From Microbacterium sp. W4I4 (GTDB lineage: Bacteria; Actinomycetota; Actinomycetes; Actinomycetales; Microbacteriaceae): DNA of 64,000 bases. The stretch's first letter is position 1. Every line of letters starts with the position of its first letter. Of this stretch, positions 36,148 through 43,243 are shown piece after piece. The notes under the pieces are model-generated. The model saw only the letters and a program-made list of their open reading frames with translations. It was not told where the DNA came from and did not search any database. Where the stretch lies: NCBI RefSeq assembly GCF_030816235.1, contig NZ_JAUSXT010000001.1, positions 2,914,001 through 2,978,000 on the forward strand, given 5' to 3'. The position numbers were made by a program, and so were the translations under genes.

Positions 36148-37455
36148 TCAGGCCGCGGCGAGCACCGCAGCCGCCTGACGCGCGGCGCCGAGCGCCACGT
36201 ACTCGGCGGGCTCGGGAACCTCGACGGGGATGCCGAGCACGGCGGGCGCGATCTCGCGCACGGCCTGCGACTGCGCGCCTCCGCCGATCAGGAGCGCACG
36301 GTCCAGCTGGACGCCCTGCTCGCGCAGCGCGTCCAGGCCCGCGCCGAGGCCGGACAGCATGCCCTCGACTGCCGCACGCGCGAGGTTCTCGCGGGTGGTG
36401 GATGCCAGGGTCATGCCCGACAGTGTGGCGGTGGCATCCGGCAGGTTGGGCGTGCGCTCGCCCTCGAAGTAGGGCTGCAGGGTGAGTCCGTCGGCACCGG
36501 GGGATGCCTCCAGTGCCAGCCGCGAGAGCTCGTCGTGGTCGACGCCGAGCAGGCGTGCGATGGCGTCGAGCACCCGGGCCGCGTTGAGCGTCGCGACCAG
36601 CGGCAGGAAGTGCCCGTCGGCATCCGCGAAGCCCGCGATCGTGCCCGTGCTGTCGTGCACGGCGTGCTCGCTGATGGCGAAGACGGTGCCGCTCGTGCCG
36701 ATCGACACCACGACGTCACCGGTCTGCGCTCCGACGCCGAGTGCCGCGCCGGCGTTGTCGCCGGCACCCGGCCCGACCCTCCGGCCGTCGGCATCCGTCA
36801 CCGACTCCGCAGGTCCCAGCACGCGCGGCAGGATCGCATCGTGGCCGAGAGCTGCGATCAGCAGCTCGCGGTCGTACTCGCCGGTCTCGGGGTTCCAATA
36901 GCCGGTGCCGCTGGCATCCGACCGGTCGGTGATCAGCTCGTCCAGTGCGGGGTTCCGCCCCGATTCAGAGCTCGGTCCGAAGCCGCGCAGCCGCCAGGTG
37001 AGCCAGTCGTGGGGGAGTGCGACCGCCGCGACCTCGGCGGCGTTGTCGGGCTCCGCGTCGCGCAGCCAGCGCAGCTTGGTGATCGTGAAGGATGCCACCG
37101 GTACCAGGCCGGTGCGCCGCGCCAGCTCGTCCGCCCCGAACTCGGCGGTCAGGTCGGCAGCGGCGCCGGCGGAACGGGTGTCGTTCCACAGCAGCGCATC
37201 GCGGATGACCCCGCCGGATTCGTCGAGTGCGACCATGCCGTGCTGCTGTCCGCCGATGGACCAGGCCTCGACGTCGGCCATGCCGCCGGCATCCGTGATC
37301 GCCGCGCGCAGCGCGTCCCACCATGCCTGCGGGTCGACGCTGGTCCCGTCCGGGTGCGAGGCCCGGCCGGTGCGGACGATCGCGCCGGTCGCGGCATCCG
37401 CGATCACGACCTTGCAGGACTGCGTCGAGGAGTCGACGCCCATCACGAGTGCCAT
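36148..37455 (-). CDS. xylB: Xylulokinase
   Basis: An FGGY kinase of 435 residues from ATG 37455 ([12 protein letters not shown]), which has an AGAGG box 9 nt upstream; a start three codons earlier lies on that box. It phosphorylates D-xylulose to D-xylulose 5-phosphate. Motifs are [55 protein letters not shown] (catalytic Asp in GDN), [14 protein letters not shown] and [15 protein letters not shown]. It is slightly short for the family but complete. It is downstream of xylA and could also serve D-xylulose from the lyxose isomerase. Confidence 0.92.
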   Translation of the reverse strand: MALVMGVDSSTQSCKVVIADAATGAIVRTGRASHPDGTSVDPQAWWDALRAAITDAGGMADVEAWSIGGQQHGMVALDESGGVIRDALLWNDTRSAGAAADLTAEFGADELARRTGLVPVASFTITKLRWLRDAEPDNAAEVAAVALPHDWLTWRLRGFGPSSESGRNPALDELITDRSDASGTGYWNPETGEYDRELLIAALGHDAILPRVLGPAESVTDADGRRVGPGAGDNAGAALGVGAQTGDVVVSIGTSGTVFAISEHAVHDSTGTIAGFADADGHFLPLVATLNAARVLDAIARLLGVDHDELSRLALEASPGADGLTLQPYFEGERTPNLPDATATLSGMTLASTTRENLARAAVEGMLSGLGAGLDALREQGVQLDRALLIGGGAQSQAVREIAPAVLGIPVEVPEPAEYVALGAARQAAAVLAAA

Positions 37456-37491
37456 GGCAGGCATCCTCTCACTCTGTCTGTTCGGATATGG

Positions 37492-37530
37492 CGCCGAGAC
37501 CCCGTCCCTGAACGGGGCGGGGTCTCGGCG
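37492..37530 (-). terminator. Hairpin between xylA and xylB (terminator or attenuator)
   Basis: A perfect 13-bp stem, CGCCGAGACCCCG (37492-37504) with CGGGGTCTCGGCG (37518-37530), and a 13-nt loop. It starts 18 bp past the xylA stop. No T-run is visible. Since xylB follows on the same strand, partial read-through is expected. Confidence 0.7.
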
Positions 37531-37548
37531 GACGGGGTGCTGCGCGGG

Positions 37549-38739
37549 TCAGCGAGCGCCCATCAGGTGCTCGGATGCCAGCTGCTGCAGGCGCACGAAG
37601 CCGAAGCCCTTGCCGCCCAGGTAGGCGTCGGCGTCGAAGTCCTCGTAGGCGCTGCGGTCGGCGAGGAAGTCGTCGTAGCTCTCGCCCTCGTTCAGCGTCG
37701 GCTGCGACAGCTCGGCGACCTTGGCGGCCGCCAGGGCCTCCTGCACCTCGGGGTCGGCGCGGAACGCGGCCGCACGCTCCTTGAGCAGAAGGTACATGCG
37801 CATGTTCGCGGCTGCCGAGTCCCAGACGCCCGTCTCGTCCTCGGTGCGGCTGGGCTTGTAGTCGAAGTGACGCGGGCCGTCGTAGGTGGGCGTGCCGCCG
37901 GGGCCGCCGTTCTCGAGCAGGTCCACCAGAGCGAAGGCGTTGTGCAGGTCGCCGTGACCGAAGACCAGGTCCTGGTCGTACTTGATGCCGCGCTGACCGT
38001 TCAGGTCGATGTGGAACAGCTTGTCGTGGTACAGCGCCTGGGCGATTCCGGCGGCGAAGTTCAGGCCGGCCATCTGCTCGTGGCCGACCTCGGGGTTCAG
38101 GCCCACGAGCTCCGGACGAGCGAGCGAGTTGATGAACGCGAGCGCGTGACCCAGCGTCGGCAGCAGGATGTCGCCGCGGGGCTCGTTCGGCTTGGGCTCG
38201 ATGGCGAAGCGGATGTCGTAGCCCTTGTCGGTGACGTAGTCGCCGAGCAGGTCGACGGCCTCGCGGTAGCGCTCCAGCGCCTGGCGGACGTCCTTGGCGG
38301 AGTCGTACTCGGCGCCCTCGCGGCCACCCCACATGACGAACGTCTTCGCACCGAGCTCGGCGCCGAGGTCGAGCTGGCGGAACACCTTGCGCAGCGCGTA
38401 GCGGCGCACCTGACGGTCGTTGGAGGTGAAGCCGCCGTCCTTGAAGACGGGGGCGCTGAACAGGTTCGTGGTGACCATCGGGACGATCAGGCCGGTGTCG
38501 GCCAGTGCGCCCTTGAGGCGATCGATCTGCTTCTGACGCTCGGCATCCGTGGATCCGAACGCGAACAGGTCGTCGTCGTGGAAGGTGAGGCCGTACGCGC
38601 CGAGCTCAGCGAGCTTCTCGACGCCGTGCACGACGTCGAGCGCCGGGCGGGTCGGGCCGCCGAACGGGTCGGTGCCGTTGTAGCCGATGGTCCAGAGGCC
38701 GAACGAGAACCGGTCGGCCTTGGTGGGGGTGAGTGCCAT
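37549..38739 (-). CDS. xylA: Xylose isomerase (class I, actinobacterial type)
   Basis: A 396-residue enzyme converting D-xylose to D-xylulose. Metal and active-site residues fall at the same numbers as in the Streptomyces and Actinoplanes enzymes: His54 and Asp57 in FHDDDL, Glu181 and Lys183 in [11 protein letters not shown], Glu217 and His220 in [12 protein letters not shown], with HIDLNGQ following. Length and start ([19 protein letters not shown]) match the class I group. Its own promoter lies upstream. xylB follows after a strong hairpin. Confidence 0.97.
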   Translation of the reverse strand: MALTPTKADRFSFGLWTIGYNGTDPFGGPTRPALDVVHGVEKLAELGAYGLTFHDDDLFAFGSTDAERQKQIDRLKGALADTGLIVPMVTTNLFSAPVFKDGGFTSNDRQVRRYALRKVFRQLDLGAELGAKTFVMWGGREGAEYDSAKDVRQALERYREAVDLLGDYVTDKGYDIRFAIEPKPNEPRGDILLPTLGHALAFINSLARPELVGLNPEVGHEQMAGLNFAAGIAQALYHDKLFHIDLNGQRGIKYDQDLVFGHGDLHNAFALVDLLENGGPGGTPTYDGPRHFDYKPSRTEDETGVWDSAAANMRMYLLLKERAAAFRADPEVQEALAAAKVAELSQPTLNEGESYDDFLADRSAYEDFDADAYLGGKGFGFVRLQQLASEHLMGAR

Positions 38740-38763
38740 GATGATCCGCCTTCAGCGACGTCA

Positions 38764-38792
38764 ATGAAATGTTGTAGATCAGAACATATCAA
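38764..38792 (-). promoter_or_regulatory. xylA promoter
   Basis: On the minus strand: -35 TTGATA (38787-38792), exactly 17 bp, -10 TTTCAT (38764-38769). The region is markedly AT-rich. GTTG/CAAC arms flank the spacer and could be part of a repressor site. Confidence 0.55.
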
Positions 38793-38854
38793 CTCGGAAC
38801 GGCGGATGCAATGCCGATCCGATCCGAATCCGTCGGAGCGCGGATGCTGCGCGG

Positions 38855-39853
38855 TCAGCGCCTCGGGGCGGCGGTCGATTCCCGGGCCTTGAGCTCGGCC
38901 GACATCCGCACATCCTCGCGCTCGCCGCCGGCCATCATGCTCAGCAGCACGCGCACGGCCACCGCTCCCATCTCCGTCAGCGGCTGGCGCACGGTCGACA
39001 GCTGCGGGGTGTGGAAGGCGGCTTCGGGGATGTCGTCGAAGCCGATCACCGAGAGGTCGTCCGGCACCCGCAGTCCGCGCTCGACGGCCACCCGGATCAT
39101 CTCGATGGCGGAGAGGTCGTTGGCGCCGAACACCGCAGTGGGCGGGTCCGCCAGGTCGAGCAGCGCATGCGCCCCAGCCGTGGAGTCCGCGGTCCGGTAG
39201 CCGCCGTCGGCGAGGAGTGCGTCGTCGAAGGGGATGCCTGCTGCGGCGAGTGCGCTGCGGTAGCCCTCCTCGCGCTGCTGCGCGGAGATGAGGTCGGTGC
39301 GGCCGCGCAGGTGCGCGATGCGGCGATGGCCCAGTGAGATCAGATGCTCGGTCGCGGCTCGAGCGCCGTCCTCGTTGATGACGCTCACTGTCGAGGGGCC
39401 GTCCGGGCCCTCGCTCGGGTCGATCGCGACGATCGGCACGGAGGCGTCGGCGGGCATGGATGTCGGGGTCACGACGATCGCGCCGTCGATCAGGGTTCCG
39501 CCCAGGCGGGAGAGCGAGCGCCGCTCCCATCCGCGGTGCTCACCGGCCGACACGCTTCCGGCGTAGGCGAGCACGTCGTACCGGGTGCCCTGCAGCGCCG
39601 ACGAGACGCCCTGCAGCAGCTGCAGGGCGAACGGCTCGAACTCCGCCACGAGTACGCCGATCACGTCGGTGCGGCGTCGACGCATCGACGTGGCGACCAG
39701 CGAGCTCTCGTATCCGAGCTCGTCGACCACGCTCATCACGTGGCTCATGGTCGCGGCCGACACGCCGTCGCGTCCGTTGATCGCCTTGGAGACCGTGGCG
39801 ACGGAGACGCCGGCCGCGCTGGCGACATCGTGGATGGTGGTTCGACGCATCAT
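38855..39853 (-). CDS. LacI-family transcriptional regulator
   Basis: A 332-residue regulator. The HTH is TIHDVASAAGVSVATVSKAING. The sensor domain has VIGVLVAEFEPFALQLLQGV and SVIGFDDIPEAAFHTPQLSTVRQP. It is divergent from the importer-GH3 operon and probably controls it through the ATCGATATCGAT site. Its translation start (ATG 39853, next codon also ATG) is reached through two tandem six-codon mini-ORFs, each ending in an ATGA overlap with the next start. This is an odd leader that may couple regulator synthesis to upstream translation. Confidence 0.88.
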   Translation of the reverse strand: MMRRTTIHDVASAAGVSVATVSKAINGRDGVSAATMSHVMSVVDELGYESSLVATSMRRRRTDVIGVLVAEFEPFALQLLQGVSSALQGTRYDVLAYAGSVSAGEHRGWERRSLSRLGGTLIDGAIVVTPTSMPADASVPIVAIDPSEGPDGPSTVSVINEDGARAATEHLISLGHRRIAHLRGRTDLISAQQREEGYRSALAAAGIPFDDALLADGGYRTADSTAGAHALLDLADPPTAVFGANDLSAIEMIRVAVERGLRVPDDLSVIGFDDIPEAAFHTPQLSTVRQPLTEMGAVAVRVLLSMMAGGEREDVRMSAELKARESTAAPRR

Positions 39854-39870
39854 CGTCTCAAACTCGTCAT
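39850..39870 (-). CDS. Mini-ORF 2 (MTSLRR) in LacI leader
   Basis: ATG 39870 to TGA ending at 39850 encodes MTSLRR. Its stop overlaps the LacI start as ATGA, and its start overlaps the stop of mini-ORF 1 in the same way. It arises from a 17-bp tandem repeat. No Shine-Dalgarno box is seen. Whether it is translated is unknown. Confidence 0.45.
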   Translation of the reverse strand: MTSLRR

Positions 39871-39895
39871 CGTCTCGAACTCGTCATCGCCTCAA
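39851..39895. repeat. 17-bp tandem repeat, 2.6 copies
   Basis: CATCGTCTCAAACTCGT (39851-39867), CATCGTCTCGAACTCGT (39868-39884) and the partial CATCGCCTCAA (39885-39895), on the plus strand. Each copy supplies an ATG on the minus strand. Because 17 is not a multiple of three, successive ATGs are in different frames. Confidence 0.8.
39867..39887 (-). CDS. Mini-ORF 1 (MTSSRR) in LacI leader, leaderless-type start
   Basis: ATG 39887 is 6 nt after TATGTT (39894-39899), the leaderless spacing seen elsewhere in the window. It encodes MTSSRR and ends with TGA overlapping the next ATG. This is probably where transcription and first translation begin. Confidence 0.45.
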   Translation of the reverse strand: MTSSRR

Positions 39896-39914
39896 CATAC
39901 CGTGCGAAAACGTT

Positions 39915-39926
39915 ATCGATATCGAT
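39915..39926. promoter_or_regulatory. Operator ATCGATATCGAT in divergent promoter region
   Basis: A perfect 12-bp palindrome inside CGTTATCGATATCGAT. On the plus strand TTGACA (39926-39931) starts at its last base, a plausible -35 for the binding-protein operon. On the minus strand it overlaps the -35 region of the LacI promoter. A bound repressor would affect both. Confidence 0.6.
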
Positions 39927-40030
39927 TGACACCATGAACTCGACCTGCCAGAGTAGGCCGAAAGCACATTGGGGGCAGTCGGCAACAAATGCGGCCGAAC
40001 CCGCTGCAACACTCGAAGAGGAGACACAGC

Positions 40031-41326
40031 ATGAAGATCCGAAAGGCTTGGCTCGTCACCGGCGTGGCCGTGGCGACACTGGGGATGCTGGGGCTCGCCG
40101 GCTGCTCCAGCAGCACGGACGCTCCCGCCGAAGGCGGCAAGACCACCCTCACCATGTGGCACAACTCGACCACGGGCGACGGCAAGGCGTACTGGGAGGA
40201 TGCCGCGGCGGCGTTCCACAAGGAGAACCCCGATGTGACCATCAAGCTCACGTCGATCCAGAACGAGGACATGGACGGCAAGCTGCAGACCGCCGTCAAC
40301 TCGGGCGACATGCCCGACATCTTCATGGCCCGCGGTGGCGGCAAGCTCGCCGACATCGTCAGCGCCGACAAGGTCAAGGACCTCACCGGCCTGATCGACC
40401 CCGACGTCAAGAAGGCGCTCGGCGACGCGCCGTTCAGCGCCTTCACCGTCGACGGCAAGATCTACGGCATGCCCAGCGCCGTGCTCCCCGGCGGGTTCTT
40501 CTACAGCAAGGACCTGTTCGAGCAGGCCGGCATCACCTCCGAGCCGACCACCATGGACGAGCTGAACGGTGCCGTCACCAAGCTCAAGGACGCCGGCATC
40601 CAGCCGATCGCCCTCGGCGCCAAGGCCGCGTGGCCTGCCGCGCACTGGTACTACTTCTTCGCCGTGCGCGCCTGCGACCAGGGTCTGATCGAGAACCTCG
40701 CCACCAAGGCCGACTTCTCCGACCCGTGCTGGCTCGAGGCCGCGAAGAACTTCGAGGAGTTCGCCGGCACCCAGCCGTTCAACAAGGGCTTCCTGACGAC
40801 CGACCCGCAGGAGGGCGCGAACTCGTCCGCAGGTCTGCTCGCCAACCACAAGGCCGCCATGGAGCTCATGGGCGCCTGGGACGTGGGCGTGATCGCCAGC
40901 CTCACCCCCGACACCAAGCCGCTGCCCGACCTGGGCTGGTTCCCGTTCCCCGAGGTCGACGGCGGAGCCGGCGCCCCCGGCGCCATGATGGGCGGCGTGG
41001 ACGGCTACTCCTGCTCCAAGGATTCGCCGGCTTCGTGCGAGAAGTTCCTGAACTTCGTCTCATCGAAGGAATGGCAGGAGAAGTACGCGGTCGCGTTCCA
41101 GACCATCCCCGCTTCGCAGGAGGCCACCGGCGCGGTCACCGACCCGTCCCTGGTCCCGCTGATGGAGGCCTTCACGAAGGCTCCGTACGTGGCGCTGTGG
41201 CTCGACACGGCTCTCGGCCAGAACGTCGGAAACGCGCTGAACACCAGCGTCGTCGAGATGCTCGCCGGTCAGGGAACCCCTGAGAAGCTCGTCGAGACGG
41301 TCACCAAGGCGCAGGCGAGGGGCTGA
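40031..41326 (+). CDS. Sugar ABC transporter substrate-binding lipoprotein (CUT1 type)
   Basis: A 431-residue lipoprotein. The ATG at 40031 follows GAAGAGGAGA; an in-frame start 14 codons upstream would place the basic signal-peptide start too far in. The signal peptide ends in LGLAGC. The mature part begins with TLTMWHNSTTGDGKAYWEDAAAAFHKENP, a family 1 binding protein. C-terminal Cys pairs (GYSCSKDSPASCEKF; also ACDQG and DPCW) suggest disulfides outside the cell. It is first in an operon with two permeases and a GH3 glycosidase, pointing to xylo- or gluco-oligosaccharides. Confidence 0.9.
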   Translation: MKIRKAWLVTGVAVATLGMLGLAGCSSSTDAPAEGGKTTLTMWHNSTTGDGKAYWEDAAAAFHKENPDVTIKLTSIQNEDMDGKLQTAVNSGDMPDIFMARGGGKLADIVSADKVKDLTGLIDPDVKKALGDAPFSAFTVDGKIYGMPSAVLPGGFFYSKDLFEQAGITSEPTTMDELNGAVTKLKDAGIQPIALGAKAAWPAAHWYYFFAVRACDQGLIENLATKADFSDPCWLEAAKNFEEFAGTQPFNKGFLTTDPQEGANSSAGLLANHKAAMELMGAWDVGVIASLTPDTKPLPDLGWFPFPEVDGGAGAPGAMMGGVDGYSCSKDSPASCEKFLNFVSSKEWQEKYAVAFQTIPASQEATGAVTDPSLVPLMEAFTKAPYVALWLDTALGQNVGNALNTSVVEMLAGQGTPEKLVETVTKAQARG

Positions 41327-41333
41327 CCGGAAC

Positions 41334-42350
41334 ATGCACGACACCCAGGCATTGAACAGCACCTCGGTGCCTGAGAGGGACACCGTCTCCGGGGCGGGCG
41401 CACAGCCCGCCCCGGAGCGGCGTTCGCCGCGGCCCGACTGGCGCAAGCGCGGCGAGATCGCGCTCCTCTCGGGACCCGCGCTGATCATGTTCGTCGGCTT
41501 CGTCATCTGCCTGCCGGTGGCGATGGCCGCGTTCTACGGCTTCTTCAAATGGAACGGCTTCGGCTGGCCCACCGAGTTCATCGGACTCGACAACTACGTC
41601 ATGATCTGGGAGGACGAGACCTTCCGCGAGGCCGTCCTGCACAACGGCATGATCGTGGTCCTGTCGCTGCTGCTGCAGGGCCCCGTCGCGATCCTGTTCG
41701 CGCTGCTGATGAATCAGAAGATCCGCGGCCGCTCGGTCATCCGCATCCTGATCTTCGTCCCCTACGTCATCTCCGAGGTGATCGTCGGCATCGGGTGGAG
41801 CCTGATGCTGCAGGACACCGGGGCGCTGAACTCCCTGCTGGAGAAGTGGGGCATGGGCGCCCTCGCGCAGTCCTGGATCGCCGACCCCGCGTTCGCGATG
41901 ACCTCGCTGATGATCATCATCACCTGGAAGTACCTCGGCTTCGCCGTGATCCTCATGCTCGCGGGCATGCAGTCGATCCCCGAGGAGCTCTACGAGGCCG
42001 CCGCCATCGACGGCGCGGGCTTCTGGAAGATCCAGTGGACGATCACCGTCCCGCTGCTCGGCCCGACCATCCGGATCTGGGCGTTCCTGTCGATCATCGG
42101 CTCGCTGCAGCTCTTCGACCTGGTCAACATCATCTGGGGTCAGTACATCGCCGCCACGGCGGGCACCTCCACGATGGCGACCTACATGTACCAGAACGGC
42201 CACCTGGCCGGCAGCTACGGATTCGGCAACGCCGTCGCCGTGATGCTGTTCATCATCACCCTCATCGTCGCGCTCTTCTACCAGCGCTTCGTTCTGCGCC
42301 GCGACACCGAGGGCGCATTGACCGGCGACGGCGGAAGGAAGCGCAAGTGA
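41334..42350 (+). CDS. Carbohydrate ABC transporter permease (MalF type)
   Basis: A 338-residue membrane protein 7 bp after the binding-protein gene. A polar N-terminal tail of about 45 residues precedes IALLSGPALIMFVGFVICLPVAMAAFYGF. The EAA loop is EAAAIDGAGFWKIQWTITVPLL. WSLMLQDTGALNSLLEKWG lies in the periplasmic part. It forms a channel with the next gene. No ATPase is encoded nearby, as in the first CUT1 operon of this window, so a shared ATPase is likely. Confidence 0.9.
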   Translation: MHDTQALNSTSVPERDTVSGAGAQPAPERRSPRPDWRKRGEIALLSGPALIMFVGFVICLPVAMAAFYGFFKWNGFGWPTEFIGLDNYVMIWEDETFREAVLHNGMIVVLSLLLQGPVAILFALLMNQKIRGRSVIRILIFVPYVISEVIVGIGWSLMLQDTGALNSLLEKWGMGALAQSWIADPAFAMTSLMIIITWKYLGFAVILMLAGMQSIPEELYEAAAIDGAGFWKIQWTITVPLLGPTIRIWAFLSIIGSLQLFDLVNIIWGQYIAATAGTSTMATYMYQNGHLAGSYGFGNAVAVMLFIITLIVALFYQRFVLRRDTEGALTGDGGRKRK

Positions 42351-43243
42351 GCGTCGAGAGCCTGAACACGCGGGTCGCCATCCAGGCGATCTCCCCCAAG
42401 GGCCGGCGCCGTGTGCGCGAGTCGGGGGTCAAGTGGGGCAGCCCCGCGGTGTACCTCGCCGCGGTGGTGCTGATCACCATCTGCATCACGCCGGTGCTCT
42501 ACATCATCATCGGCGGCTTCCGCACGAACTCGCAGATCACCCTCGACCCGTCCGGATGGCCGGCTCCCTGGCAGCTCGCCAACTACGGCGACGTGCTGGC
42601 GAGCTCGCAGTTCTGGGTGGCGATGCTGAACTCGACCATCTCGGCGGTGGGCACCACTGCCGGTGCCGTCATCCTGGGGCTGATGGCCAGTTATGTGATC
42701 GCACGCTACGACTTCGGCGGACGCGGCGTGATGTACTCGCTGTTCGCTGCGGGACTGATGTTCCCCGTCACGGTCGCCATCACCCCGCTGTACATCCTGA
42801 TCCGCAACCTCGGACTGGTGAACAGCCTGGCCGGCATCATCCTGCCGCAGATCGCCTTCGCGCTGCCCATGACGATCATCATCCTCGTGCCCTTCCTGCG
42901 AGCGATCCCGAAGGAGCTCGAGGAGGCGGCGTCGATCGACGGGGCCTCCCGGCTCGGCTTCTTCTGGCGCATGGTCCTTCCGCTCAGCCTGCCCGGGGTG
43001 ATCACGGTCGGCATCCTGGCCTTCGTCGGCGCCTGGAACGGATACATGCTCCCGCTGTTCATCCTGAACGACCAGGACCTGTTCACCCTTCCCCTGGGTG
43101 TGCAGAACTTCGCCTCGCAGTACTCGGTCGACACGGCCCGCGTGCTCGCGTACACCTCGCTGTCGATGCTCCCGGCACTCGTCTTCTTCAGCCTGTTCGA
43201 GCGTCGCATCGTCGGCGGTCTGACCGGGGCGGTGAAGGGATGA
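42347..43243 (+). CDS. Carbohydrate ABC transporter permease (MalG type)
   Basis: A 298-residue partner permease. The GTG at 42347 overlaps the previous stop as GTGA. Spans include PAVYLAAVVLITICITPVLYIII. The EAA loop is EEAASIDGASRLGFFWRMVLPLS, followed by GVITVGILAFVGAWNGYMLPLFIL. Its stop overlaps the GH3 start, so importer and glycosidase are made together. Confidence 0.9.
   Translation: MSVESLNTRVAIQAISPKGRRRVRESGVKWGSPAVYLAAVVLITICITPVLYIIIGGFRTNSQITLDPSGWPAPWQLANYGDVLASSQFWVAMLNSTISAVGTTAGAVILGLMASYVIARYDFGGRGVMYSLFAAGLMFPVTVAITPLYILIRNLGLVNSLAGIILPQIAFALPMTIIILVPFLRAIPKELEEAASIDGASRLGFFWRMVLPLSLPGVITVGILAFVGAWNGYMLPLFILNDQDLFTLPLGVQNFASQYSVDTARVLAYTSLSMLPALVFFSLFERRIVGGLTGAVKG

Noticed and set aside
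40031..43243. An ATPase gene for the two CUT1 importers
   Set aside because: No Walker-type frame exists in either CUT1 operon. The three ATPases in the window are all CUT2 double-domain proteins, so a shared ATPase elsewhere is assumed.
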